Assembly (NCBI GenBank): GCA_016235805.1
Contig: JACRIY010000124.1
Coordinates: 44,819 to 108,818, forward strand
Direction: 5' to 3'
DNA from: Rhodocyclales bacterium
GTDB taxonomy: Bacteria; Pseudomonadota; Gammaproteobacteria; Burkholderiales; Rhodocyclaceae
DNA: 64,000 nt
The position numbers and the translations under genes were made by a program. This document shows, piece after piece, positions 43,375 through 54,358 of the stretch (position 1 is its first letter; each line of letters begins with the position of its first letter). The notes below the pieces were generated by a model that saw nothing but the letters and a program-made list of their open reading frames with translations, was not told the DNA's origin and made no database searches.

Positions 43375-44385
43375 TTGAGCAAGCTATTGACCGGATTGAT
43401 GGAAGCCGAGCGTCGACGGCAGCAGATTGCCGCGGCAGGGACGCCACCGCCGGCGGCCGCAATCGATGCCGGGCGCAACATTGCAGCATCGGTCGCCAGC
43501 ACCAATGCCCGCGCCGAAGCGGAAGCGGCACTGGCGCAGCGGGCTGCGCTGCAGGAGCAATCCGATCGGCATACAGCGGACCAGGCGGGAGAATTGGTCC
43601 TTGCCGAACGGCGCCTGGAAGCGGAGGCGCGCAAACGTGTCGAACAGGAAGCTGCCGCCGCGCTGGCTGCAGGCGCACGGATTGAGGCGGAACGAACGGC
43701 CGTCGAGGCGCTGGAGCGGCGCATCGAGGAGGAAGCTGCAGCACTTGCGGCGGCGCAACAAAATGAACATGTCGCGGCCGAGCTGGCCGCAGCCGCCGCT
43801 GAGCGTGCGGCGAAGGAGGTCGAACTGGCCCGCCTGGCGACGGATCGTGCAGCTGCCGAGCGATGCGCCGCCGATCGCGCCGCCACCCAACTGCAGGCAC
43901 AACGGGCTGCCGAAGCCGCCGCCCGGTCACGCGCCGCTGCCGAGGAAGACGCGCTACAGCAGACTCGTCGTCGTGTCGAACTGGAGGCCGAAGCCAGCCG
44001 AGCGGCGGCCAGGCTCAAATCGGCGGGAGCCGCCCGCGATGTGACGGATTCGGCGTCCGGCCAGGATTCCGGCAGCGAAGTGAAGACGACCGCCGACATT
44101 GCCATGGCCGGGCCAGCGAAAATTGCGGCGAGAGAGGCAGATCAACCCGACGAAGTGAGGCCCGCCGCGTTCGGCCGACTTGTTGCGGCGGTGGCATTGT
44201 CGATGGGCGTTGGCGTAGCGGCCGGCTTCTGGCTGGGAGGCCCGGTGCAAGCGCCGGCCACGTCCCCTGGTTCGGTCGTATATACGCCGCCTGCCATCGA
44301 CCCTGACGCACCCTTCCTGCGGCTCGACCACGCATTGCGAGCGGTGCCGAACGTAACGCCGCAAAACCTGACCGGCGAGCCCTGA
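43375..44385 (+). CDS. Alanine-rich coiled-coil membrane protein of unknown function
   Basis: A 336-residue protein from a TTG start with GGAGG upstream. Residues 30-220 are a long Ala/Glu/Arg-rich helix predicted to be a coiled coil, similar in composition to TolA-type stalks. One transmembrane segment follows (LVAAVALSMGVGVAAGFWL, about 268-288), then a 45-residue tail with APATSPGSVVYTPPAIDPDA. The topology suggests an N-terminal cytoplasmic coiled coil and a periplasmic tail. I do not recognise the family. It is transcribed toward the TPS locus but separated by 230 bases. Confidence 0.55.
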   Translation: MSKLLTGLMEAERRRQQIAAAGTPPPAAAIDAGRNIAASVASTNARAEAEAALAQRAALQEQSDRHTADQAGELVLAERRLEAEARKRVEQEAAAALAAGARIEAERTAVEALERRIEEEAAALAAAQQNEHVAAELAAAAAERAAKEVELARLATDRAAAERCAADRAATQLQAQRAAEAAARSRAAAEEDALQQTRRRVELEAEASRAAARLKSAGAARDVTDSASGQDSGSEVKTTADIAMAGPAKIAAREADQPDEVRPAAFGRLVAAVALSMGVGVAAGFWLGGPVQAPATSPGSVVYTPPAIDPDAPFLRLDHALRAVPNVTPQNLTGEP

Positions 44386-44508
44386 CAGGCGGTCCGGTCG
44401 ACGGCCTGAGGATCCCAGGTTGCGCCGAACTCCTTTGCGACCCCAGTGCATTCTTGCTCAAGCCAATAAGTGGCGCACAAACAACACCTTGGCATTGTTT
44501 CACGCGCC

Positions 44509-44536
44509 TTGCTTGTTGGGAGGTTGCTGCTACACT
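44509..44536 (+). promoter_or_regulatory. Candidate sigma-70 promoter of the two-partner secretion locus
   Basis: TTGCTT at 44509-44514 and TACACT at 44531-44536 are 16 bases apart. The downstream 80 bases are AT-rich and lead to the tpsB start at 44616. An alternative start within the TTGTTATTGTTTTAG stretch cannot be excluded. Confidence 0.35.
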
Positions 44537-44615
44537 TGAAGCTTGTTATTGTTTTAGTTGAGAAAGCAGTTTAACAATCTAGCACTATCTTGATGTTTGT
44601 ATTGGGGATTTACTC

Positions 44616-46331
44616 ATGACGAAAGTCTTCGTCGGACTTCTTGCGGTGGCGATTCTTGCCGCCGGATCGCTAAAGACCGCGTTTGCCCAGGATGCTGCAT
44701 TCGATATCGTGCGGTTTCAGGTCGAAGGAAACACCATTCTGGCCGCCGAGAGGGTTCAGGTCCTCGTGGCGCCCTTTGTCGGCAAACGCAAGGTATATGG
44801 GGACGTGCAAAAGGCGCTCGAGGCGCTGGAGGATGAGTTTCGCCGGCTCGGCTTCGGCACGGTGCAAGTGTATGTGCCGGAGCAGGAACTCACCTCCGGT
44901 GTGGTCCGCCTGCAAGTCAGCGAGGGCGTGGTGGGCAAGGTCACCATTGCCGGCAACAAGTATTTCGACAATGCCAACGTGCGGGCCAGTCTGCCCCAGT
45001 TGAAGGAAGGCGCTGCGCCCAACATGCGCCAGCTTTCCGAAAACGTTCAGTTGGCGAACGAAAGTCCCGCCAAACAGGTGGAAGTCACGCTCGGCGTGAG
45101 CGAAGACGAAGGCAAGGTCGATGTCAAGGTCGAAGTCAAGGAAGAGGATCCGGAACGGTTCTACGTGACGTTGGACAATTCCGGCACCAAGGCCAGCGGC
45201 AAGCATCGGGTCGGCGTGTCCTACCAGAATGCGAACATCGGCAACAGTGACCAGGTGCTGACGGTGGCCTACACCACGGCGGTGGATCCGCCGGGCGGCA
45301 TGAAGATCCTGTCGAGCCGCGTTTTCCCCTGGCAGGACGACAGTGGGGTCAAGGTCGATATTTTCAGCGTTGGCTACCGTCTGCCGCTGTACTCGCTGGG
45401 TGACAGCATCGATCTCATCTATGGCAATTCAAGCACCAATACCCCGTCCAACACACCGACTTTGGGCACGGGGCTCGCGATCAACGGCAAAGGTGAAGTC
45501 TTCGGCCTGCGCTACAACCACATTTTTCCGCGTGCTGGCGAATACACCTCGCGGCTGGTGCTTGGCTTCGACTACAAGTACATGAATGCGCGTTGTACCA
45601 ATCCGGCTACGGGCGCGCCTTTTACGATTGATCCACCGACCGCGACGGCGGGATGTACGCCACACACCTTCCGTCCGGTTTCGGCCACATACAGCGGGCA
45701 ATGGCAAAAGCCGGGCGAGGCCATCGACTTCAACATCGGCTTTGTGCATCACCTGTTCCCGATGGGGACGGAATATACGTTTGTACCGGCGCCGCCCGAG
45801 GCCGGAGGCACCGACCGGTATTCGGCGGTGTCAGGCTATCGGTCCAAGGACGAGTTTTCCGCGCTGCGCTATGGCGGCAGCTATGCCGCCGCCATTGCCG
45901 GCGACTGGTTGTTGCGCGTGGCCGCAAACGGCCAGCATGCCAACAACGCGCTGCCCGTCGGCGAGCGACTCGGCCTCGCTGGGCAGAATGCCGTGCGCGG
46001 ATTCCTTGAGCGCGCGGTGGCCGTTGATCGCGGATTGGTTGCCAACTTCGAGGCCTATTCGCCCGACATTGCCGCCGGTTTGGGGGTTCCCGGAAACCTC
46101 AAGTGGCTGGTGTTCTTCGATGCGGCGCGCGGCTTCAACCTCAACCCATCGCTCAATCAGCGGGTCAATATCGCTTCGCTCGGCGTCGGTTTGCGCTACA
46201 ACCTCAAGAAAGACATCAGCGCCCGCGTCGATATCGCGCGGGTCATGGATGGCGTCTGGCCGAATGGCGCGCCCAACGTGGCGCTCGACGGCGACATCCG
46301 CGGACATTTCGCGCTTGCCTTCGGTTTCTGA
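44616..46331 (+). CDS. TpsB outer-membrane transporter (ShlB/FhaC/HecB family)
   Basis: A 571-residue protein with signal peptide (FVGLLAVAILAAGSLKTAFA), two POTRA domains (about 25-175; FDIVRFQVEGNTIL, VGKVTIAGNKYFDNANV) and a C-terminal beta-barrel from about 190. The barrel motif VRGFLERAVAVDRG, the VRGY-type lid contact, lies near residue 460, and the protein ends in phenylalanine as outer-membrane barrels do. It exports the TpsA encoded 110 bases downstream. GGGGA precedes the ATG. Confidence 0.9.
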   Translation: MTKVFVGLLAVAILAAGSLKTAFAQDAAFDIVRFQVEGNTILAAERVQVLVAPFVGKRKVYGDVQKALEALEDEFRRLGFGTVQVYVPEQELTSGVVRLQVSEGVVGKVTIAGNKYFDNANVRASLPQLKEGAAPNMRQLSENVQLANESPAKQVEVTLGVSEDEGKVDVKVEVKEEDPERFYVTLDNSGTKASGKHRVGVSYQNANIGNSDQVLTVAYTTAVDPPGGMKILSSRVFPWQDDSGVKVDIFSVGYRLPLYSLGDSIDLIYGNSSTNTPSNTPTLGTGLAINGKGEVFGLRYNHIFPRAGEYTSRLVLGFDYKYMNARCTNPATGAPFTIDPPTATAGCTPHTFRPVSATYSGQWQKPGEAIDFNIGFVHHLFPMGTEYTFVPAPPEAGGTDRYSAVSGYRSKDEFSALRYGGSYAAAIAGDWLLRVAANGQHANNALPVGERLGLAGQNAVRGFLERAVAVDRGLVANFEAYSPDIAAGLGVPGNLKWLVFFDAARGFNLNPSLNQRVNIASLGVGLRYNLKKDISARVDIARVMDGVWPNGAPNVALDGDIRGHFALAFGF

Positions 46332-46441
46332 GCGAATTCTCGATTGGCAGGGCATGTGAATTATTCCCTCGCATCCGGGGGAACTTGGGCATATAAGTAA
46401 ATAGTGAGCGGACGGCTGTTCCGTCCCTGGAGTTTGCACCC

Positions 46442-49400
46442 ATGAGCTATAAAAATCCCTTCTCCCAGAAGCAGTTCCGGTTGCGTACACCGGTTCGCCT
46501 TGGAGTAGCGGCGGTAGCGGCCTGTTTCCTTGCGGCGCCGGTGCAATCGAACCCGGTGAACCCGGTGGTAGTGAACGGCACGGCGAGTTTCAACCAGGCG
46601 GGCAACGTCCTGACGGTGACCAACAGCAACGGCGCCATCATCAACTGGGACAAGTTCTCGATCAAGTCTGGGGAAACCACGCACTTCGCCCAGACGGCCG
46701 CCTCCAGCACCGTGCTCAACCGGGTACTCAACGACCCGACGGCGATCTACGGCACGCTCAGTTCCAACGGCAAGGTCTGGCTGGTGAACCCGGCCGGCAT
46801 CATGGTCGGCCCCGGCGGACGGATCGACACCGCCGGCTTCGTCGCCAGCACGCTCAACATCAGCAACGACAACTTCCTCGCTGGACGCAAGCTGTTCGAC
46901 AACACGCCGGGAGCCGGCAACGTCGTCAACCAGGGTGAAATCAGGACCCCGGCCGGTGGCAGCGTCTATCTCATCGGCAGCAACGTCGCCAACGAAAGCA
47001 TCATCAGCACCCCGCAAGGCGAAACCATCCTCGCGGCGGGGGCCACGGTCAGCCTGGTCGACAGCGCCACCCCCGGCGTCAAGGTCGACATCACCGGGGC
47101 GGCGGGCAACGCCACCAACCTCGGGCAGATCACGGCCGAGGCGGGGCGCATCGGCATCGCCGGCGTCATCGTCAGGAACAGCGGAACGCTCAATGCCAGC
47201 AGCGTCGTCGAAGACGGCGGGCGCATCTTCCTCAAGGCCAGCCAGGACGCCTGGGTCGACGGCAACGGACGCATCACCACCACCGGCACCAAGGGCGGCA
47301 AGGTCGAGGTACTCGGCAAGCGGGTCGCCGTCACCGAGCAGGCGCAGATCGACGCCAGCGGCAAGGAAGGCGGCGGCACGATTTTGGTCGGCGGCGACTA
47401 CCAGGGCAAGAACCCCGACGTAGCGAACGCGGAAGTGAGCTACCTTGGCAAGGATGCGGTACTGAAGGCCGACGCCACGGAAGTCGGCGCCGGCGGCACG
47501 GTGATCGTCTGGGCCGACGACACGACGCGGGCGCATGGCACGATCTCGGCGCGCGGCGGGGCAAACGGCGGCGACGGCGGCTTCGTCGAAACCTCGGGCA
47601 AGGGCAATCTCAGCATCGCCGGTGCACGCGTTGATACGCGCGCACCGAAGGGCACTACCGGCAACTGGTTGCTCGACCCGACCGACATCAACATCGTCTC
47701 GGGTGGTTATTCCCAATTTGTGGGCGACCCTTTCGATCCGCTGACCAACTCGACGATCACCGACAACGACATCAATACGGCGTTGTCGAGCAGCAGCCTG
47801 ACCATCCAGACCGGATACGGCACGGGTGGCTACGGCGGCATCACCATGACTGGCGCTATTGTCAGTCATGGTGGCGGCAACAGCCTGTCTCTCCTGGCCT
47901 TCGGCGGTGGCGGCGCCGGCGACGGCAACCTCTCGATTCAAAACAGCCAGATCGTATTGAATGGCGGCGGGAACCTGACCATGATCGCCGGCTGGGACGG
48001 CACGGCCAATCCGACCTCCGCCAACGTGATCGCCGATCGCGGCAACATGGCGATCGCCGACTCCTTCATCCTGGCCAACAATGTCCTTCTTGCCGGTGGC
48101 GCCGACCTGTTCATCGGTGCGGCTTCTGCCACGAAGCCGACCCAGGTCATCTCGGCTGGGAACATGGAGGTCGTCGGTCGCAACATCACCTTGCGCGGCG
48201 GTGACGGTACCTTCTCCGGACCGATGGGGCGCGACGTCTGGGTCAAGAGCGGTGGCAACCAGACCCTGACCGCCACCGGAGTCAGCGGAAACATCCTGCT
48301 GCAGGCAGGTAGCGCCAACAACACCTCGCACGGTGGCAGCGGCATGTACGGTGGCGGTGTTAACGTCTGGTCGGATGCGGAGCAGACCGTTACCGCGCAC
48401 ACGGTATGGCTCCAGGGTGGCGCCGCCGGGCACGATAGCTCGGCAAGCCTGACGGCCTACGACAACCAGACCATCAACATTACCGGCACTGGCGGTTTCC
48501 TTGCGCTCAACGGCGGCGACGGCGCTGGCAGCTACAACAACCAGGCCCGCGTCCAGCATGGCGTCAACACCTACGGCGGCAACGTGTACTACGGTGCCGG
48601 CGTCCAGACCATCAACCTTGGCGGCAGTGGAAACGTCATCCTCACGGCGGGCAGTGGAACAGGCAACCTCGGTTATTACGACCCCGACTGCTTCGCGGTG
48701 CTGGGCAATGCTTGTCGCGGTGGCAGCAATGGCGCGATGATCGACAACGGCATCGGCAACCAGACGCTAAATTTCACGCCGGGCGGATCACTTATCGTCA
48801 CGGGTGGCGCCGGCGGCACACAGAACTGGGCCGGGGTCAACAACAAGGGCGGCGCACAGGCGATCTATGGGAGCCCGACCATTACGCTGACGGGCGGCAG
48901 CAACGGCGGCGTTGCGTTGACTTACGGTGGGGACGTTTTCGAGCTTTCCAACGACGCCGGCATATTCACCAAGGGAACGGGCGGGCAGTGGATCACCGCC
49001 GACACCTTGACCATCGATGGCGGAACGGCGGATTGGGGCGGTGCCGGCATCGGCAACGAGGGTGCCTCCGGCGGCTTGACCATCGTCACCAACGGCAACA
49101 TGAGCATGTACGGCGGTTCCAGCAACGCCGCTGGACCCCATGCCACTGCAGCCTACATAGGCAGCATGGCACTTGGACCGATCAACATCAGCGTCGGTGG
49201 TGACCTTCACATCCAGTCCGGCAGCGGCACTTCGGGCCCGGCGCTGATTGGATCGGTCGATGGCGCAGCCGACATTCACATCAGCACCGCGACGGGCAAC
49301 ATCACGATGGTGGCTGCCACCAGCGATGTCGGCATCGGCTCCAAGTCGTCCGGCCACGGCGCCACCGTGGTGATTGAGTCGGGCGGCGATATCGTTTCGA

Positions 49401-52400
49401 CCAGCCCTGGCTCTGGAAAAGTGCTGATCGGCAGCGATATGAATACATTCAGCCCCACCAACGTGGCCCTGAATGCGCGCGGCGATATCAGCCTCGACCC
49501 AAGCACCCTGGTCGGGGTCGTGAATCCCGGCGCTTACGGGTACACGGGCTCCGTCAGGATGGTGGCCGGCTGGGATACCGGCTTCGGATTCGGCGCGCAG
49601 GCCAATACGTCGGCGAGCTATGGCTCGATCATGATCTCCAACTCCATGGTACGGACCGGTGGCGGCAGTTTTGGTGCCTATGCCAGCGACCATGTCGACC
49701 TCGGAAACATTGATACCGACGGTCACGGTTCGGGACATCAGGGTGGTGCGGTGACCGCCACGGCCCACAACGGCACGCTCTCGGTGACTTCCATCAGCGC
49801 CAGGGGCGCAGATGGCGGCGAAGGTGGCCAGGGCGGCAACGTGACCCTGTGGGCCAAGGATGACGTCTATCTGCATTTCGGCGGCATCGATACTCGCGGC
49901 GGCACGGGGGGCTCCCAGTTTGGCTATGGTCGCGAGGGTGCCGCCGGTGGTGATGTAACCATCACCTCATCGACCGGCAAGGTCGTCCTCAGTGGCAGCA
50001 TCCTCGCCAACGGCGGCTTCGGAGGCAGCGGATCCAACTACTATGGTTATGCCGGTCCGGGCGGCAAAGGCGGCATGGGCGGCACCGTCAATCTGTACGG
50101 CGGCAGTCAGGTCATCCTGGGTACAGGAATGCACATTCAGGCAAACGGCGGCCAGGGTGGCGTGGGCGGTCCCGATGGCGGCGAAGGCTCCGCCGCCTCT
50201 GGTGGTCAGGGCGGCATGGGCGGTACGATTTCCCTGACCAGCGACGGCAAGGTGACACTGCAGGCTAACAGCCAGATCCAAGCCCGCGGCGGTGTCGGTG
50301 GCATGGGTGGCGCCGGTCAGGACGATACGTCCTCCGGTTCGTTCGTCACGATTTCGGGCGATATCGGCTGGGTCGGCGGCATGGGTGGCGACGGCGGATC
50401 GATCCAACTCACCTCGACCTCCTCGGCCGCGGATGCCATCACCTTGAGCAATGCCATCCTCAATGCCAGCGGCGCCGTCGGTGGCGTTGGCGGCAGCGGC
50501 GGTAGCGGCAAGGCGCTCAGTTCGTATGGTTCTGGCATTGGAAATGGTGGGGCTGGCGGCCAGGGTGGCTACGGCGGCAACGGCGGTTCCATCAGCATCG
50601 CCGCGAGCCACGCCACGGGCGGCATCCAGCTAGGAAACGCCACTTTGAGCGCTACCGGCGGCCAAGGCGGTGCTGGCGGCGCCGGTGGCGTCGGCAAGGG
50701 CTATTCGGTTACGCCCGGTACCGGGGTCGGATACGGTGGTGCCGCCGGTGCCGGCGGTCACGGCGGCGCGGGTGGCAGCACGCCGGGTATCAATGTGACT
50801 GGTGGCAGCATCGTCTTCAACGGTGCGGTGCTGAGTTCCCGCGGCGGCAATGGCGGTGTCGGCGGTGTTGCCGGGGCCGGCTTTGGTTTCGATGGTGTCG
50901 AAGGTTTCGGCACGTCCAATGGCAAGGGATTTGCCGGGGTCAGCGGCAATGGTGGCAGCGGCAGGCTTGGCGGTTCCATCAACCTTGCCACGGGGCTGGG
51001 CGACATCGTCTCGCTGGCGGGTGGCGGAACGTTGGACGTTGGCGGTGGTTCCGGGCAGTCTGGCAATCGCGGCGGCTGGGGAGAAAACGGCGGCTCCATC
51101 AACCTGACATCCTATGGCGGTGGCATCAACTTGTCCGCCGGTACGGTAATCATCAAGGCCGATGGCGGCAATGGTGCCGATGGCTTTGGCTTGGACGCCG
51201 GCGACGGCGGCTTCGGTGGAACGATAAACATCAGCGCCTACGGCGGAATCGTCGTCGGTGCGATCAGCGCCGTCGGCGGTCGCGGTGGCAACGGACTTTG
51301 GGATGGCGGCTACGGCCGTGGCGGCGGCGATGTCACGCTGACTAGCTATGGCGGCATCGCCGGAGCCGGCATCACCACAGGCGGCATCAATGTCTATGGT
51401 GGCCTGGGCGGCAACAGTACCGGCGGAAATGATTACAGTGGTGTCGGCGGCGATGGCGGCAGCGTGGTGATGATTGCCCATGTCGGCGCCGGCGGCGCGA
51501 CAAGCGGGCGGATCACGGTCAATGGCAGCATCAATGCCCGGGGCGGCAATGCGGGTGTCGGCGCGCTTTATGGCTACGCCGGAAATGGCGGCTATGTGGC
51601 CTTGACCGCCAATGGCGTTCTTGCCAGCGGTGGCCTGACGGTCGGCAGTATCGATGTATCCGGTGGGCGCGGCGGCGCTCACAGCGATACCGGATACTAT
51701 TACGGGTCCGGCGGCAATGGCGGGTCGATCCAGTTGGCCTCCTACGGCGGCATCGCGGTGACGACCGGCAGCACGTTCAAGGCGTTTGGCGGAGATGGCG
51801 GCAATGCCATCGGTGCCGGCGATGCGAACGGCGGTTACGGCGGCAATGGCGGCAACGTCATGCTGACGGCCTGGGGCGGCGATATCAACCTCGCGGCCGG
51901 TGGCGTCGTCATCGCCGCTGGCGGCGGTATCGGTGCCGACGGCAATAGCGGCTATGGCGGCAGTGGCGGCCATGGCGGCCATGGCGGCACCATAACGCTG
52001 CACGCTTCGGCCGGCAGCCTGCAACTGGGCAATGCCCAGTTGCTCGCCGCGGGCGCGGCTGGCGGTTTCGCCGGTGGGATCAGCGATGGCTACAGTTCCT
52101 ATTCCGGTGGCAGCGGCGGATTCGGCGGCATTGTCAACCTGACTGGCTATGGCGGTATCGCCATGTCGAGTGGAGTGATCAGCGTCAATGGCGGCACCGG
52201 TGGCAACGCCGGCTATGGATACGGCGGACAGGGTGGCGGCGGCCACGTGATCAACCTGACATCGCTCAATGGACCTATTACGTTGACCGGCAGCGTGTTG
52301 TCCGCCAGAGGCGGCGCGGGTGGGCACAGCCTAGGTTATGCCTACGGTGCGGAAGGCAGGGACGGCGGTTCGATCACCATAAATGCGTTGGGCGCGGGTG

Positions 52401-54358
52401 ATGTCACGTTCAGCGGCACCACGCTCGATCTGACCGGTGGTATCGGTGGCAATAGCGCGAACTGGGGAAATTACGGCGCCCAGGGCGGCAATGGCGGCGT
52501 TCTTAATGTGTTTGCTGCGTATGGCGGCTTGTTCGTCAATGGGGGTTCGCTGATTTCGGTGAACGGCGGAATGGGCGGCAATGGCGCCAATGACGACGCC
52601 GTGAATTCCTCGTCGGCGCGACCGGGTGGCGATGGCGGCGGTGGCGGCCTGATTTCCATGGCCGCCGATCTAGGTACGATCGGCATCGCCGGAAGCCATT
52701 TGAGTGCCGACGGTGGTGCCGGCGGCAATGGCGGCAATGGCGGCCAGTATTCCGCACCGGGTGCCGATAGTGGCTCCGGCGGTGATGGCGGCACGGTGTT
52801 GCTCAGCGCCAACCAGAACTTCATGCAGACGAATTCCACGATTCGGGTCAGGGGCGGGACGAGTGGCAGTGGCGGACTCGGATTCGGCGGAGCGCCGAAC
52901 GGTCCGGTCGAGCAGGGCGGGAACGGTGGCTATGCGCAGGTCGCTGCCGGATCTGCGCCGGGAATGTTTGCCGGCATCGACCTGATCGATGCGTCGGGTG
53001 GTGGTGGCGGAGCAAGTGGCGGCGATATTGTCATCACGGCGGGTGGCGCGATCCTGGACAACAATGGCGGTGCGCTGAATCTTGCGGGCGACACGGTCAG
53101 CCTGACAAGCTTCACCGGCGGTTTGGCCAACGGTCTGGCGATCAGCGTGGATACGGCCGCCACATCGAGCGTGATGGCAACCGCGAGCGGCGCCTATGGC
53201 GGCATATCGATCATCAACTACGGCCCGCAACCAGGGACGATAGTCCTTGCCGATAACGCCACCAATCCTGGAGCAGGGCTGGGCGGTCCGTTCAGCCTGT
53301 CCTTCCACAACACGGGCGACCTCGTGATCGGTGGCGGGACGACCTTTACAAGCGCCAATGCTGGCGATCAGGCGTTTTCGTCGAGCGGCACGCTGGACTA
53401 TTACGGCGGACTGGCATCGACGACGGGCAGCATGCTGCTCGGCGCCGGCGGCAATCTGAACATGCTTGCGGCGCTTACCAATGCGGGCGATCTGAAACTC
53501 GGCGCGCAAGGTGCCCTTAACGTCGACTCGGCCATTGGCGGCAACAATGTCGAGCTGTTCGGTAGAGCCATCAACATCAATGCCAACGTCAATGCCGACA
53601 ACAACCTTGCCCTGATCGCGCCGCTGACCGGCGGCATCATCAACCTGATGGGCGGGGTCACGGCGGACGGGCTCTCGGCGACACCGTCGTCAATCACTGC
53701 CAGCAACGGCGTCACTATCGACTACACGGGCATCGCCTTCCTGGCCGGCGACCTGTTCGCCGACAGCGGCGGCTTCCTGCATGCAACCCACTCGACGCTG
53801 GGCAACGTGTCGGGCCTCGTCACCGGCTACATCACGCTGGACAATGGGTCGAACTTCGAGGCGGGCAAGGACATCGAACTTGTTCTCTTCGGCGGCGGGT
53901 CGACGCTGTCCATGTCGAATGCCAGTTACATGCTCGCCAGTCCGACCACCATCAAGCTGGACTTCTCGAACCGCAGCAGTGGCGGCGTGATGATCGACGG
54001 TACCGCAACGACGACGTCCGTGCCGGGCGGCAGCGGTTTCTTCGTCGGCAACCTGTCGACGCCGGCCAAGGAGGGCGCGGGACTGGAAATCGCCTACGGT
54101 GCCGCGAAGACCGTCGTCGACCCATGCGTGCTCAACCCCTTGTTGTGCAAGTCGCCTGACACCAAAACGACTCCGGCGGTCGATCCGAAGAAACTGCCGA
54201 CCGACCTCACTACGGGTGGTGATGAAGGCACCTTCGGCGGTGACTCGGACAAGGACGACAAGGAAAAGAAGGACAAGGACAAGAAGTCAGACGAAGCCAA
54301 GGATGAAAAGAAAGATGAAAAGCCAGCTCAGAAAAAAGTCGCCCAGTGCGGCGTGTAA
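46442..54358 (+). CDS. Giant TpsA exoprotein, filamentous-haemagglutinin type, glycine-rich
   Basis: A 2638-residue secreted protein. A signal peptide (about 1-37) is followed by the TPS secretion domain (about 38-290): FNQAGNVLTVTNSNGAIINW, LNRVLNDPTAIYG, VWLVNPAGIMVGPGGRID near 117. A beta-helical stalk leads into a very long Gly-rich region (about 1100-2200) built of GGxGGxGG blocks alternating with strand segments such as ISLTSDG or VTLTSYGG. The end has CVLNPLLC (cysteines near 2561 and 2568), a Lys/Asp-rich tail (about 2595-2630) and a final CGV. Cysteines near the C-terminus recall the HMW1 surface tether. Probable adhesin or biofilm fibre; target unknown. Confidence 0.88.
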   Translation: MSYKNPFSQKQFRLRTPVRLGVAAVAACFLAAPVQSNPVNPVVVNGTASFNQAGNVLTVTNSNGAIINWDKFSIKSGETTHFAQTAASSTVLNRVLNDPTAIYGTLSSNGKVWLVNPAGIMVGPGGRIDTAGFVASTLNISNDNFLAGRKLFDNTPGAGNVVNQGEIRTPAGGSVYLIGSNVANESIISTPQGETILAAGATVSLVDSATPGVKVDITGAAGNATNLGQITAEAGRIGIAGVIVRNSGTLNASSVVEDGGRIFLKASQDAWVDGNGRITTTGTKGGKVEVLGKRVAVTEQAQIDASGKEGGGTILVGGDYQGKNPDVANAEVSYLGKDAVLKADATEVGAGGTVIVWADDTTRAHGTISARGGANGGDGGFVETSGKGNLSIAGARVDTRAPKGTTGNWLLDPTDINIVSGGYSQFVGDPFDPLTNSTITDNDINTALSSSSLTIQTGYGTGGYGGITMTGAIVSHGGGNSLSLLAFGGGGAGDGNLSIQNSQIVLNGGGNLTMIAGWDGTANPTSANVIADRGNMAIADSFILANNVLLAGGADLFIGAASATKPTQVISAGNMEVVGRNITLRGGDGTFSGPMGRDVWVKSGGNQTLTATGVSGNILLQAGSANNTSHGGSGMYGGGVNVWSDAEQTVTAHTVWLQGGAAGHDSSASLTAYDNQTINITGTGGFLALNGGDGAGSYNNQARVQHGVNTYGGNVYYGAGVQTINLGGSGNVILTAGSGTGNLGYYDPDCFAVLGNACRGGSNGAMIDNGIGNQTLNFTPGGSLIVTGGAGGTQNWAGVNNKGGAQAIYGSPTITLTGGSNGGVALTYGGDVFELSNDAGIFTKGTGGQWITADTLTIDGGTADWGGAGIGNEGASGGLTIVTNGNMSMYGGSSNAAGPHATAAYIGSMALGPINISVGGDLHIQSGSGTSGPALIGSVDGAADIHISTATGNITMVAATSDVGIGSKSSGHGATVVIESGGDIVSTSPGSGKVLIGSDMNTFSPTNVALNARGDISLDPSTLVGVVNPGAYGYTGSVRMVAGWDTGFGFGAQANTSASYGSIMISNSMVRTGGGSFGAYASDHVDLGNIDTDGHGSGHQGGAVTATAHNGTLSVTSISARGADGGEGGQGGNVTLWAKDDVYLHFGGIDTRGGTGGSQFGYGREGAAGGDVTITSSTGKVVLSGSILANGGFGGSGSNYYGYAGPGGKGGMGGTVNLYGGSQVILGTGMHIQANGGQGGVGGPDGGEGSAASGGQGGMGGTISLTSDGKVTLQANSQIQARGGVGGMGGAGQDDTSSGSFVTISGDIGWVGGMGGDGGSIQLTSTSSAADAITLSNAILNASGAVGGVGGSGGSGKALSSYGSGIGNGGAGGQGGYGGNGGSISIAASHATGGIQLGNATLSATGGQGGAGGAGGVGKGYSVTPGTGVGYGGAAGAGGHGGAGGSTPGINVTGGSIVFNGAVLSSRGGNGGVGGVAGAGFGFDGVEGFGTSNGKGFAGVSGNGGSGRLGGSINLATGLGDIVSLAGGGTLDVGGGSGQSGNRGGWGENGGSINLTSYGGGINLSAGTVIIKADGGNGADGFGLDAGDGGFGGTINISAYGGIVVGAISAVGGRGGNGLWDGGYGRGGGDVTLTSYGGIAGAGITTGGINVYGGLGGNSTGGNDYSGVGGDGGSVVMIAHVGAGGATSGRITVNGSINARGGNAGVGALYGYAGNGGYVALTANGVLASGGLTVGSIDVSGGRGGAHSDTGYYYGSGGNGGSIQLASYGGIAVTTGSTFKAFGGDGGNAIGAGDANGGYGGNGGNVMLTAWGGDINLAAGGVVIAAGGGIGADGNSGYGGSGGHGGHGGTITLHASAGSLQLGNAQLLAAGAAGGFAGGISDGYSSYSGGSGGFGGIVNLTGYGGIAMSSGVISVNGGTGGNAGYGYGGQGGGGHVINLTSLNGPITLTGSVLSARGGAGGHSLGYAYGAEGRDGGSITINALGAGDVTFSGTTLDLTGGIGGNSANWGNYGAQGGNGGVLNVFAAYGGLFVNGGSLISVNGGMGGNGANDDAVNSSSARPGGDGGGGGLISMAADLGTIGIAGSHLSADGGAGGNGGNGGQYSAPGADSGSGGDGGTVLLSANQNFMQTNSTIRVRGGTSGSGGLGFGGAPNGPVEQGGNGGYAQVAAGSAPGMFAGIDLIDASGGGGGASGGDIVITAGGAILDNNGGALNLAGDTVSLTSFTGGLANGLAISVDTAATSSVMATASGAYGGISIINYGPQPGTIVLADNATNPGAGLGGPFSLSFHNTGDLVIGGGTTFTSANAGDQAFSSSGTLDYYGGLASTTGSMLLGAGGNLNMLAALTNAGDLKLGAQGALNVDSAIGGNNVELFGRAININANVNADNNLALIAPLTGGIINLMGGVTADGLSATPSSITASNGVTIDYTGIAFLAGDLFADSGGFLHATHSTLGNVSGLVTGYITLDNGSNFEAGKDIELVLFGGGSTLSMSNASYMLASPTTIKLDFSNRSSGGVMIDGTATTTSVPGGSGFFVGNLSTPAKEGAGLEIAYGAAKTVVDPCVLNPLLCKSPDTKTTPAVDPKKLPTDLTTGGDEGTFGGDSDKDDKEKKDKDKKSDEAKDEKKDEKPAQKKVAQCGV

